In this document: positions 1-6,854 of the stretch, piece by piece
How positions within the stretch are numbered: the first letter of the stretch is position 1
Layout: the number at the start of each line of letters is the position of its first letter
NCBI GenBank assembly: GCA_964394835.1
Contig: CAYMZA010000014.1
Span: 1-13,325, forward strand
DNA from: UM-FILTER-36-13 sp964394835
Lineage (GTDB): Bacteria; Patescibacteriota; Patescibacteriia; UBA1558; GWA2-36-10
Direction: 5' to 3'
DNA length: 13,325 bases
The notes under the pieces: model-generated
The model's input: the letters and a program-made list of their open reading frames with translations, nothing else
What the model was told of the DNA's origin: nothing
Databases searched by the model: none
Made by a program: the position numbers and the translations under genes

Positions 1-1447
1 CAATATCAGCTTCTTTTTCATGAAACTTAGCATTTAATAATTCAAAAGGTATACCTACTTTTTCTAAGTATTTACCTAATAATTCATTTTTTTCTATTGA
101 TATAGTGCCAACTAAAACTGGTTGTCCTTTTTTATACCGCTCCTCTATTTCTCTTATTATAGCTTTAAATTTACCTCTTTCTGTTCTATAAATTCTATCT
201 TTCATATCATTACGAACAAAAGGTTTATTTGTAGGAATAACAGTTACATCTAAATCATATATCTTAGCCATTTCCTCAGCTTCTGTAGCTGCTGTACCTG
301 TCATACCAGATAACTTCTTATACATCCTAAAGTAATTTTGAAAAGTAACAGTAGCTAAAGTCATACTTTCTTTTCGTATTTCTACACCCTCTTTAGCTTC
401 AATAGCTTGGTGTAAACCCTCAGAATATCTTCTTCCTTGCATCATTCTTCCTGTAAATTCATCAATTATTACAACCTCATCATCTTTAACAACATAATCC
501 CTATCTTTTTTAAACAATGTTTTAGCTTTTAAAGCTTGTTCCAAATGATGAACTATTTGTAATCCATGACTTTCATAAATATTGTCTACTCCTAATAGTT
601 TTTCCATCTTTTGTATGCCTTTTTCACTTAAGGTACAAGCTTTCATTTTTTCATCAATATTGTAATCAGTATTTTCTTCTAAACCAGCTATTAATCTAGA
701 AAATTGTTGATACTGACTAGCAGATTCTTCAGCTGGCGCAGAAATAATTAAAGGTGTTCTAGCTTCATCAATTAAAACACTATCTACTTCATCAACTATA
801 GTATAATGTAAGCCTCTTTGAACTTGTTGTTTTTCATTTTGAGCCATATTATCACGAAGATAGTCAAAACCAAATTCATTATTAGTACCATATGTAATAT
901 CAGCCTCATATGCTTCTTTTCTTTGTACTGATCTTAAATTATCTTCCGCTTCTTTATCGTATATAAATGAAGCGTCATGTTGTACAATACCTATGCTTAA
1001 ATTTAAGAAATCATATACTTGTCCCATCCATACAGCATCACGTTTAGATAAATAGTCATTTACTGTTATAACATGTACACCTTTACCCTCTAAAGCATTT
1101 AAATATACGGGTAAAGTGGAGGTTAATGTTTTACCTTCACCTGTTTTCATTTCAGCTATTTGACCTTGGTGTAAAACAATACCACCTATCATTTGAACAT
1201 CAAAATGTCTTTGATTTAATGTTCTTGAAGCAGCTTCTTTTACTAAAGCAAAAGCAGGTACTAGAATAGTATCTAACTTAGTACCATTAGAAACTTGTTT
1301 TTTTAATTCCTTGGACTTATCTTTTAATTCTTGATCAGATAGTTTCTTATATTCTTCTTCTAAATCATTTATTTCTTCTACTTGAGGTTTTAAACTATCT
1401 AAGAATTTTTGATTAGCATCTCCAAATATTTTCTGTAAAAATTTCAT
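1..1447 (-). CDS. secA: Protein translocase subunit SecA, N-terminal part (runs off left edge)
   Basis: SecA is the ATP-driven motor that pushes unfolded preproteins through the SecYEG channel at the inner face of the cytoplasmic membrane. About 482 residues are visible, from the start ATG (1447-1445) to the window edge, so the helical scaffold/wing domains and C-terminus are missing. The translation gives the hallmark nucleotide-binding loop MKTGEGKT (residues 100-107), the DEAD-box-like DEVDSVLIDEARTPLI stretch (from about 219), the preprotein cross-linking region leading to EFTGRMMQGRRYSEGLHQA, and SGMTGTA. There is no stop in the frame. It starts one base after the hpf stop, so it is the third gene of alaS-hpf-secA; hpf next to secA is also a familiar order in Firmicutes. 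There is no good Shine-Dalgarno, only a GGA about 15 bases upstream. Identity is certain. Confidence 0.97.
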   Translation of the reverse strand, partial: MKFLQKIFGDANQKFLDSLKPQVEEINDLEEEYKKLSDQELKDKSKELKKQVSNGTKLDTILVPAFALVKEAASRTLNQRHFDVQMIGGIVLHQGQIAEMKTGEGKTLTSTLPVYLNALEGKGVHVITVNDYLSKRDAVWMGQVYDFLNLSIGIVQHDASFIYDKEAEDNLRSVQRKEAYEADITYGTNNEFGFDYLRDNMAQNEKQQVQRGLHYTIVDEVDSVLIDEARTPLIISAPAEESASQYQQFSRLIAGLEENTDYNIDEKMKACTLSEKGIQKMEKLLGVDNIYESHGLQIVHHLEQALKAKTLFKKDRDYVVKDDEVVIIDEFTGRMMQGRRYSEGLHQAIEAKEGVEIRKESMTLATVTFQNYFRMYKKLSGMTGTAATEAEEMAKIYDLDVTVIPTNKPFVRNDMKDRIYRTERGKFKAIIREIEERYKKGQPVLVGTISIEKNELLGKYLEKVGIPFELLNAKFHEKEADI

Positions 1448-1448
1448 A

Positions 1449-1805
1449 TTATTCTTTATTCCAAACTTTTAAATTTTTTAATTCTTCTATTTTTTTTCTT
1501 AACTTTCCTTTCTTTTTTTCTTTATTTTTAACTAATTGTCTAATTATTTTATCTTGAATTATATCTACAGCAGCTCTAGCATCAGCTTGCGTTTCTTTGA
1601 TTATTAGTTCTGGTTTACCAGGAATACTAATACTTACTTCTACTGTATATACCTCACCTTTGTTATGATGTTGATCTCTTGAAAGAATAATCCTACAAGA
1701 GGTTATATTTTCATTATACTTAGTTACACTTCCTAACTTATCTTCTAAATATTGTTTAAATGGTTGTGTTAAATCAAAATTTTTATTAGATATTTGTATG
1801 TTCAT
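1449..1805 (-). CDS. hpf: Ribosome hibernation-promoting factor, short HPF/RaiA family
   Basis: This 118-residue protein belongs to the HPF/RaiA (YfiA) family, which binds in the decoding region of the 30S subunit and idles ribosomes in slow growth. It begins MNIQISNKNFDLTQPFKQYL and has the expected beta-alpha-beta-beta-beta-alpha pattern: a helix with LEDKLGSV near residues 20-28, strands around CRIILSRD and GEVYTVEVSISIPG, then TQADARAAVDIIQDKIIRQL, the family's DMYAAID-like helix. A Lys-rich tail (about 92-118) follows. It lacks the long-form C-terminal dimerisation domain, so by family rules it is a short HPF or RaiA; the sequence alone does not separate them. It lies 9 nt after the alaS stop and 1 nt before the secA start, so it depends on the alaS promoter as far as can be seen. 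No Shine-Dalgarno is visible. Confidence 0.92.
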   Translation of the reverse strand: MNIQISNKNFDLTQPFKQYLEDKLGSVTKYNENITSCRIILSRDQHHNKGEVYTVEVSISIPGKPELIIKETQADARAAVDIIQDKIIRQLVKNKEKKKGKLRKKIEELKNLKVWNKE

Positions 1806-1814
1806 ATGTTTATT

Positions 1815-3563
1815 TTAATTAGTTAATATAGCTTTTATTCTTCTTACACCAGAAGAACTAGATTGTTCTTTTTTAATTTTAAATACACCTAATTCTTTAG
1901 TATTTTTAATATGAGGACCACCACATATTTCTTTAGAATAGTTTCCTATACTGTATACTTTTACTTTTTCATTATATTTACTATCAAATAGTCCTATAGC
2001 TCCATTTTTTTTAGCATCTTCTATACTCATTTCTTCATAACTAATATCTAAACCTTTTTGTATTTTTTCATTAACTATATTTTCAACTTTTTCTTTTTCT
2101 TCATCTGTTAATTTATTATCATGAGAAAAATCAAATCTTAATCTTTTTTCTGTTATATTACTACCTTTTTGTTCTACATGATTACCTAATACATCTCTTA
2201 ATGCTTGTTGTAGTAAATGTGTAGCCGTATGATATTTTTTACTCATTTCTCCATCATTTGCTAAGCCACCTTTAAACATACCAGCAGAAGCTGTTCTAGA
2301 TAGTTCTTGATGTTTGATAAATTCTTTTTCATAGTCTTCCTTAGAAAGATTTAAATCTTTTTCTTTAGCTAATTCTAAAGTCATTTCTAAAGGAAAGCCA
2401 TAAGTTGAGAATAGATTAAAAGCTTGTTTACCATCTAAATTATTCTTTTCAATTAATTTATTAAATTCCTTTAATCCCTTTTCTAATGTTTTATTAAATT
2501 GAACTTCTTCTTTTTCTAATTCTAATAGTATTTTATCTTTATTTTCTTCTAATTCTGGATATTCTTCTTTGTATTGATCTATTATTAATTCAGCTAATTC
2601 ATTTGTAAATACTTTATCTATATCAATATTTTTAGCAAACCTTATTGCTCTTCTTATTAATCTACGTAAAATATATGCTTGCCCTGTATTACCAGGAGTA
2701 ATATCACCTTGATCTCCTAAAAGAAATACAGAACTTCTAATATGATCAGATATTATTCTAAATTCTTTAAAGTAGTTTTCATATTTCTTTTTACTTATAT
2801 CTTCTATTTTATGTATAGTAGGTTGAAATAGTTCTGTTAAATAGTTATCATCTAAATTATTTAATACTGCTAATGTTCTTTCAAATCCCATTCCAGTATC
2901 AATATTTTTTTGTTTTAATTCTTCATAATTACCTTCTTTTGTTTTACTATATCCCATTAAAACATTATTCCATATTTCTACCCATCTAGAATCTTCTTCA
3001 TCAAATAATTCAGGAGCTTTTTCTTCTCCTGTCCAATAGAATATTTCTGTATCAGGACCACAAGGACCTGTTTCTCCAGCTGGTCCCCACCAATTATCTT
3101 CTAACTTAAGTATCCTTTCTTTTGGTATACCTAATTCTAACCAATATTTTTCTGATTCTTCATCGTATTCTTTAATATCATTATTTCCACCAAATATTGA
3201 TATAGCTAAATTTTTTTTATCTAATTTTAATACTTCTGTTAAAAATTCCCAAGAATATTCAATAGTTTCTTTTTTAAAATAATCCCCTAAAGACCAATTA
3301 CCTAACATTTCAAAAAAAGTATGATGAGTAGCGTCTCCTACTTCATCTATGTCTATTGTTCTTAAACATTTTTGAGCATTAACCAATCTTTTACCTTCGG
3401 GATGTTTTTCACCTATTAAATATGGTACTAAAGGTTGCATTCCTGCTGTTGTAAATAGTACAGTAGGATCATTTTCTGGTATTAAAGAAGCAGAATTAAT
3501 CAATTTATGATTTTTGGTAATAAAAAAATCAAAAAACTTCTTTTTTAATTCTTTATCTGTCAT
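1815..3563 (-). CDS. alaS: Alanyl-tRNA synthetase, short form lacking the C-Ala domain
   Basis: Charges tRNA-Ala with alanine and hydrolyses mischarged Ser/Gly-tRNA. The 582 residues cover the class II catalytic core (VLFTTAGMQPLVPYL near 35-49; HHTFFEMLGNWSLGDYF near 80-96; GETGPCGPDTEIFY 163-176; motif 3 DTGMGFERT 222-230), the tRNA recognition region (QAYILRRLIRRAIRF, about 295-309) and the editing domain with its zinc/active-site set His445-x3-His449 (HTATH) and Cys547-x3-His551 (CGGPH). The protein ends at SSSSGVRRIKAILTN, exactly where editing domains normally end. The usual oligomerisation coiled coil and C-Ala domain (typical total about 870 residues) are absent, and nothing downstream encodes them, since hpf follows after 9 nt. 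The end is a clean TAA, so this is a short form rather than a visible frameshift. First gene of alaS-hpf-secA behind its own promoter. Confidence 0.97.
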   Translation of the reverse strand: MTDKELKKKFFDFFITKNHKLINSASLIPENDPTVLFTTAGMQPLVPYLIGEKHPEGKRLVNAQKCLRTIDIDEVGDATHHTFFEMLGNWSLGDYFKKETIEYSWEFLTEVLKLDKKNLAISIFGGNNDIKEYDEESEKYWLELGIPKERILKLEDNWWGPAGETGPCGPDTEIFYWTGEEKAPELFDEEDSRWVEIWNNVLMGYSKTKEGNYEELKQKNIDTGMGFERTLAVLNNLDDNYLTELFQPTIHKIEDISKKKYENYFKEFRIISDHIRSSVFLLGDQGDITPGNTGQAYILRRLIRRAIRFAKNIDIDKVFTNELAELIIDQYKEEYPELEENKDKILLELEKEEVQFNKTLEKGLKEFNKLIEKNNLDGKQAFNLFSTYGFPLEMTLELAKEKDLNLSKEDYEKEFIKHQELSRTASAGMFKGGLANDGEMSKKYHTATHLLQQALRDVLGNHVEQKGSNITEKRLRFDFSHDNKLTDEEKEKVENIVNEKIQKGLDISYEEMSIEDAKKNGAIGLFDSKYNEKVKVYSIGNYSKEICGGPHIKNTKELGVFKIKKEQSSSSGVRRIKAILTN

Positions 3564-3632
3564 ATATATTTACTATTAATTTAATACTATTCATACTATA
3601 AATCACTCGATAAATACTGAGGTATCTATTAA

Positions 3633-3661
3633 ATTATACTAGATTAAAGTACTCTAGTCAA
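3633..3661 (-). promoter_or_regulatory. Sigma-70-type promoter of alaS-hpf-secA
   Basis: On the minus strand a -35 element TTGACT (3661-3656) and a perfect -10 TATAAT (3638-3633) are separated by exactly 17 nt. Predicted transcription start is near 3626, giving a 5' leader of roughly 60 nt before the alaS ATG at 3563. It lies in the mnmA-alaS gap, so alaS can be transcribed apart from mnmA. The leader shows no clear T-box or riboswitch. Confidence 0.8.
3638..3658. other. Inverted repeat inside the alaS promoter
   Basis: ACTAGA (3638-3643) and TCTAGT (3653-3658) are perfect inverted arms around a 9-nt centre. The arms touch the last base of the -10 box and overlap the -35 box. This could be an operator read by a dimeric repressor, or a weak terminator hairpin for mnmA, whose stop is at 3669-3671. 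No U-tract follows. The chance of such a dyad in AT-rich DNA is not negligible. Confidence 0.4.
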
Positions 3662-3668
3662 TATAGTT

Positions 3669-4730
3669 TTAAGTAATTAAAGCACTAGCAATTAACTCAT
3701 TTTCATCATATACAGCTAATATTTGACCACTAGCAACACCTTTTTGTTTATTTTTGAAAGATGCTATGTAATAGTCCTCTTTTTCTTCTATTTTAACCTC
3801 TTCAGCTTCTTGTCTGTATCTTATTTGAGCTTTAGCTTTTAAAGGAAATTTATATTCTTTATTTAACCAATGCCAATTTATACACTTAATTTCTTTATGA
3901 TATAATTCTGGGTCATCTATTTTACCTACAATTAATTTATTATTCTTTAAATCTTTTTCAATAATATACCATGGTCCACTACCACCTATATCTAAACCCT
4001 TTCTTTGACCTATGGTGTAATACCAAACACCTTGGTGATATCCAAGTATATTATTATCTTTATCTACTATTTCACCTTTTTTTTCTTTAATTTTTTGTTG
4101 AAGAAAAGTTTTTAAATCTAGTTTACCGATAAAGCAGATACCTTGACTATCTTTACGGTTAGCATTAGGTAGTTTTATTTCCTTAGCTATTCTTCTTACT
4201 TCTTTTTTATCAATATCTTGTAAAGGAAATATTACTTTACTTAATTGTTTTTGATTTAACCCCGCTAAGAAGTAGCTTTGATCTTTGTTGTTGTCTTTAC
4301 CTCTTAATAGTGTGTACCCATCATTTTCTTCTATACCTGCATAATGACCAGTAGCTATTTTATTAAATCCTAATTTTAAAGCTTTATTTAAAAATAGTTT
4401 AAACTTTATTTCATTATTACATAAAATATCAGGATTAGGTGTTAAACCTTTTTTATATGAAGTAAAAATATAGTTTACAACTTTATCTTTGTATTCTTTT
4501 TCAAAATCAAAAGTTCTTATTGGTATTTTAAGAAAAGCAGCCACCTTGTATGATATTAATTTATCTTCTTTCCACGGACATTCACCCTTAAGATTAACCC
4601 TATCGGAAAAGTTTTTCATAAAAGCAGCTTCTACTTCATATCCTTCTTTTTGTAATAGATATGCAGCTACAGCTGAATCAACACCACCAGATAGTCCAAC
4701 TAATATTTTTTCTTTATTTTTTGTATTCAT
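3669..4730 (-). CDS. mnmA: tRNA-specific 2-thiouridylase MnmA
   Basis: MnmA activates U34 of tRNA-Lys/Glu/Gln with ATP and inserts sulfur to give s2U34, using persulfide relayed from a cysteine desulfurase. The N-terminal PP-loop SGGVDS is at residues 14-19. The two catalytic cysteines are Cys104 in TPNPDILCNNEIKF and Cys199 in DSQGICFIGK, nearly the same numbers as the E. coli enzyme (102 and 199). ATGHYAG, DQSYFLAGL and YTIGQRKGLDIGG are also family signatures. The chosen start (ATG 4730-4728, MNTKNKEKILVGLSGG) gives 353 residues, normal for the family. An in-frame ATG 39 nt upstream (4769) would add 13 residues without family support and deepen the overlap with yjjX. With the chosen start the gene overlaps the yjjX end by 17 nt, so the two are probably co-transcribed and translationally coupled. 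Confidence 0.96.
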   Translation of the reverse strand: MNTKNKEKILVGLSGGVDSAVAAYLLQKEGYEVEAAFMKNFSDRVNLKGECPWKEDKLISYKVAAFLKIPIRTFDFEKEYKDKVVNYIFTSYKKGLTPNPDILCNNEIKFKLFLNKALKLGFNKIATGHYAGIEENDGYTLLRGKDNNKDQSYFLAGLNQKQLSKVIFPLQDIDKKEVRRIAKEIKLPNANRKDSQGICFIGKLDLKTFLQQKIKEKKGEIVDKDNNILGYHQGVWYYTIGQRKGLDIGGSGPWYIIEKDLKNNKLIVGKIDDPELYHKEIKCINWHWLNKEYKFPLKAKAQIRYRQEAEEVKIEEKEDYYIASFKNKQKGVASGQILAVYDENELIASALIT

Positions 4731-5265
4731 ACAATTCAGAATTGTAAAACTTAGCCATTGCTGTAACAATCATATCTTCAAAAGATTTACTTCTTGTGAT
4801 ATTATCTTTTGTTAACTCACCCACTGTACCATTACTACTACGAACATCTGTTTTATCTGTTATATCATCAATTACATCTGCTAATTCTTTACCTTTTTCA
4901 AATAATTGTTCATGCATGTATTTTGTTAACTCAATAGATCCACCATATCCAAAACTATCTTCTTTTTTATTAGTTACATAGACTACACCTGTTAAGAAAG
5001 ATTTTCTTTCATTAACAAATTCATTCTTCCATATACCTCCTTCTATACCTAGGTAGTAATCAGCTTCAATGTCTTTTTTAATTAAATTATGAGCCCTATT
5101 ATATGCTCCTTGAGCTATTTCCTTTAAGCTCATTGGTTGATCAGATACATCTGATTCTACTTTTTCTGCAATTATTTCTATTTCTTCATTAGGGTATAGT
5201 TTGTTAAATGCATTTTTTACAGCATCTAACTTTGGTTTTCTTATTGTTCCTACTGCTATTTTCAT
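4714..5265 (-). CDS. yjjX: Inosine/xanthosine triphosphatase, YjjX/DUF84 NTPase family
   Basis: The family hydrolyses non-canonical purine nucleoside triphosphates such as ITP and XTP, keeping them out of RNA and DNA. The 183 residues start MKIAVGTIRKPKLDAVKNAF, matching the N-terminal substrate-binding loop (GTxNPxKxxAV-like). They continue with VESDVSDQPMSLKEIAQGAYNRA (about 36-58), DYYLGIEGGIW (about 69-79), the family's conserved GIEGG, and a C-terminal GELTKDNITRSKSFEDMIVTAM helix region. Length is normal for the family (about 170-185). It has its own promoter and overlaps mnmA by 17 nt, suggesting a small nucleotide-hygiene/tRNA-modification operon. No Shine-Dalgarno precedes the ATG. 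DUF84 is well supported; exact substrate preference is inferred from the family. Confidence 0.88.
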   Translation of the reverse strand: MKIAVGTIRKPKLDAVKNAFNKLYPNEEIEIIAEKVESDVSDQPMSLKEIAQGAYNRAHNLIKKDIEADYYLGIEGGIWKNEFVNERKSFLTGVVYVTNKKEDSFGYGGSIELTKYMHEQLFEKGKELADVIDDITDKTDVRSSNGTVGELTKDNITRSKSFEDMIVTAMAKFYNSELYEYKK

Positions 5266-5289
5266 AGTTTTAGTTTAATAATTTAAAAT

Positions 5290-5318
5290 AGTATATTAAG
5301 TATATTAATATATGTCAA
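5290..5318 (-). promoter_or_regulatory. Sigma-70-type promoter of yjjX-mnmA
   Basis: Minus-strand consensus -35 TTGACA (5318-5313) and -10 TATACT (5295-5290) are separated by 17 nt. The predicted start near 5283 leaves a leader of about 18 nt to the yjjX ATG at 5265, with no Shine-Dalgarno. The -35 box begins 2 nt after a 9-bp hairpin (5321-5344). Confidence 0.8.
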
Positions 5319-5320
5319 GA

Positions 5321-5344
5321 ATGGTTAGTGTAATTACTAACCAT
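5321..5344 (-). terminator. Possible terminator hairpin or operator after the AMP phosphorylase gene
   Basis: A perfect inverted repeat: ATGGTTAGT (5321-5329), 6-nt loop, ACTAACCAT (5336-5344). It begins 13 nt past the stop codon of the AMP phosphorylase gene, where an intrinsic terminator is expected. However, no U-run follows on the minus strand; the next bases are the -35 region of yjjX. It may be a weak or factor-assisted terminator, or a regulator site abutting the promoter. Confidence 0.55.
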
Positions 5345-5357
5345 TTACTTATTATAT

Positions 5358-6854
5358 CTATCTTCCTATTGTGAATATATCTAATTTTTCTAAAGCTTTA
5401 TTTGCTAACTTAATTTTTTCTTTATTTCTAGCATACAGTGTAAATAATCTTTCTCCTTTTTTAATATGATCTCCAAATTCTTTATTTAAATATATACCAG
5501 CTAATTTATCCTTAGGTGCTCCTAATATACGAGCTATTGTATTTATTCCTATATTATTTGTAAGAATAATTTTACCTGATTTTTTAGCGTTAAAATATTT
5601 TTTACAAGCACCAATAGTAATATCATCAGGATTAATATTTGGATTACCACCCTGAACTTTTAGTATTTCTTGCATTTTTTTCCAAGCTTTACCACTTTCT
5701 AAAGTTTCCCAAGCTAAACTAGCACCCCTCCCTTTTTTAACTTTTCCAGTTAATTCTAAAAGTTCTCCTGCTAAATGTATTGCTTTATTTGCTAAATCTG
5801 TTGGATAATTTTCTTTTTGTTGTAATACTCTTAATACATCTCTAGCCTCTAAAGATGGCCCCACGCCCTTGCCAATAGGATCATCGCTTTTTATCATTAC
5901 AACTTTTAATTTAATTTTAAATTTCTTTGCTAAATATTTAAACTTCCTTTCTAATTCCCTTGCAGTTTTCATATTAGAAATTTTAGTAGTTTTACCTACA
6001 GGCATGTCTATAACTAGATGAGTGATCCCTGTAGCTACTTTTTTAGCCATTATACTTACTAATACTTTACTGTGTGGTTCTAAAGACAGTGGATATGATA
6101 CTTTTAATATCTTGTCATCTGCGGGTGCTAAGTTTAATCCTCCGCCCCAAACTAAACATCCATTAGTTTTTTTAACTATTTGTTTTATTTCTTTAGCAGA
6201 AAATGATACCGGCATTATTACCTCAACAGTGTCTGAGGTACCAGCTGGAGATGTAATAGCTCTAGAAGATGTTTTGGGTATAGTGTATCCTAACGCTGCT
6301 ACAATTGGAACAACAATCATTGTGGTTCTATTACCAGCTAATCCACCAACAGAATGTTTATCAACTACCATACCTTTAAATTTAATCATTTCTCCAGTTT
6401 CTGCCATAGCTTTAGTCATAAAGTATAGTTCTTGATCAGTATACTCATGTATAAAGCTAGAGGCTATAAAATATGTAGTTTCTGTTCTAGTTAAAACACC
6501 CGTAGAAATATCAGAGTATATTTGATAGAATTCCTCATAACTTAATTTTTTACCTAATAATCTTTTTTTAATAGCTTGTACTGATTTAGCTCTAGCTAAA
6601 AAATTAATTTCTGCTATAGTATTAGGTTGTATTTCTATATTTTCCCATATATCTTTATATAATCCTATTTGACCAGACTTTACTCTTTTTTCTGTAGTAT
6701 TAGCTTCTGCAATTATTCTTTGCTTACCCCATATAATTTTTATCTTATCACCAGCTCTAATACCGTAACGCATTGCTTCTTCAGAATTAAGAAGAACAAT
6801 ATTTGATTGTCCTGTCTTAATATCTAATTTTTTTATTTTTAAATAATATGACAT
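5358..6854 (-). CDS. AMP phosphorylase-like nucleoside phosphorylase, archaeal type (DeoA superfamily)
   Basis: Probably catalyses AMP + phosphate to adenine + ribose-1,5-bisphosphate. At 498 residues it matches the archaeal-type enzymes (about 500) rather than classical bacterial thymidine/pyrimidine phosphorylases (about 430-440). The extra length is an N-terminal beta-rich domain (about 1-84: MSYYLKIKKLDIKTGQ, YGIRAGDKIKI). The phosphate/nucleoside site reads VDKHSVGGLAGNRTT (164-178) and PKTSSRAITSPAGTSDTVE (193-211). Classical enzymes have GGVGDKTS and PKMSGRGLGHTGGT-like versions there. In archaea and many CPR bacteria the product feeds ribose-1,5-bisphosphate isomerase and form II/III or III RuBisCO; neither is in this window. 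The ATG overlaps the ATPase stop by one base (TAATG), indicating translational coupling. The stop is TAG. A pyrimidine-nucleoside role cannot be excluded from sequence alone. Confidence 0.85.
   Translation of the reverse strand: MSYYLKIKKLDIKTGQSNIVLLNSEEAMRYGIRAGDKIKIIWGKQRIIAEANTTEKRVKSGQIGLYKDIWENIEIQPNTIAEINFLARAKSVQAIKKRLLGKKLSYEEFYQIYSDISTGVLTRTETTYFIASSFIHEYTDQELYFMTKAMAETGEMIKFKGMVVDKHSVGGLAGNRTTMIVVPIVAALGYTIPKTSSRAITSPAGTSDTVEVIMPVSFSAKEIKQIVKKTNGCLVWGGGLNLAPADDKILKVSYPLSLEPHSKVLVSIMAKKVATGITHLVIDMPVGKTTKISNMKTARELERKFKYLAKKFKIKLKVVMIKSDDPIGKGVGPSLEARDVLRVLQQKENYPTDLANKAIHLAGELLELTGKVKKGRGASLAWETLESGKAWKKMQEILKVQGGNPNINPDDITIGACKKYFNAKKSGKIILTNNIGINTIARILGAPKDKLAGIYLNKEFGDHIKKGERLFTLYARNKEKIKLANKALEKLDIFTIGR

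Noticed and set aside
3564..3632. T-box or other riboswitch in the alaS leader
   Set aside because: The leader is only about 60 nt, with no T-box sequence or convincing terminator/antiterminator stems.
4731..4769. Upstream ATG at 4769 as start of mnmA
   Set aside because: The extra 13 residues have no counterpart in MnmA, whose PP-loop normally lies near the N-terminus; the ATG at 4730 gives the normal length.
6022..6435. Plus-strand open frame of 137 codons
   Set aside because: It lies wholly opposite the AMP phosphorylase gene, shows no recognisable family and is explained as its antisense shadow. Other plus-strand frames (4489-4815, 4796-4981, 7974-8156, 8782-9015, 9085-9345) are rejected for the same reason.
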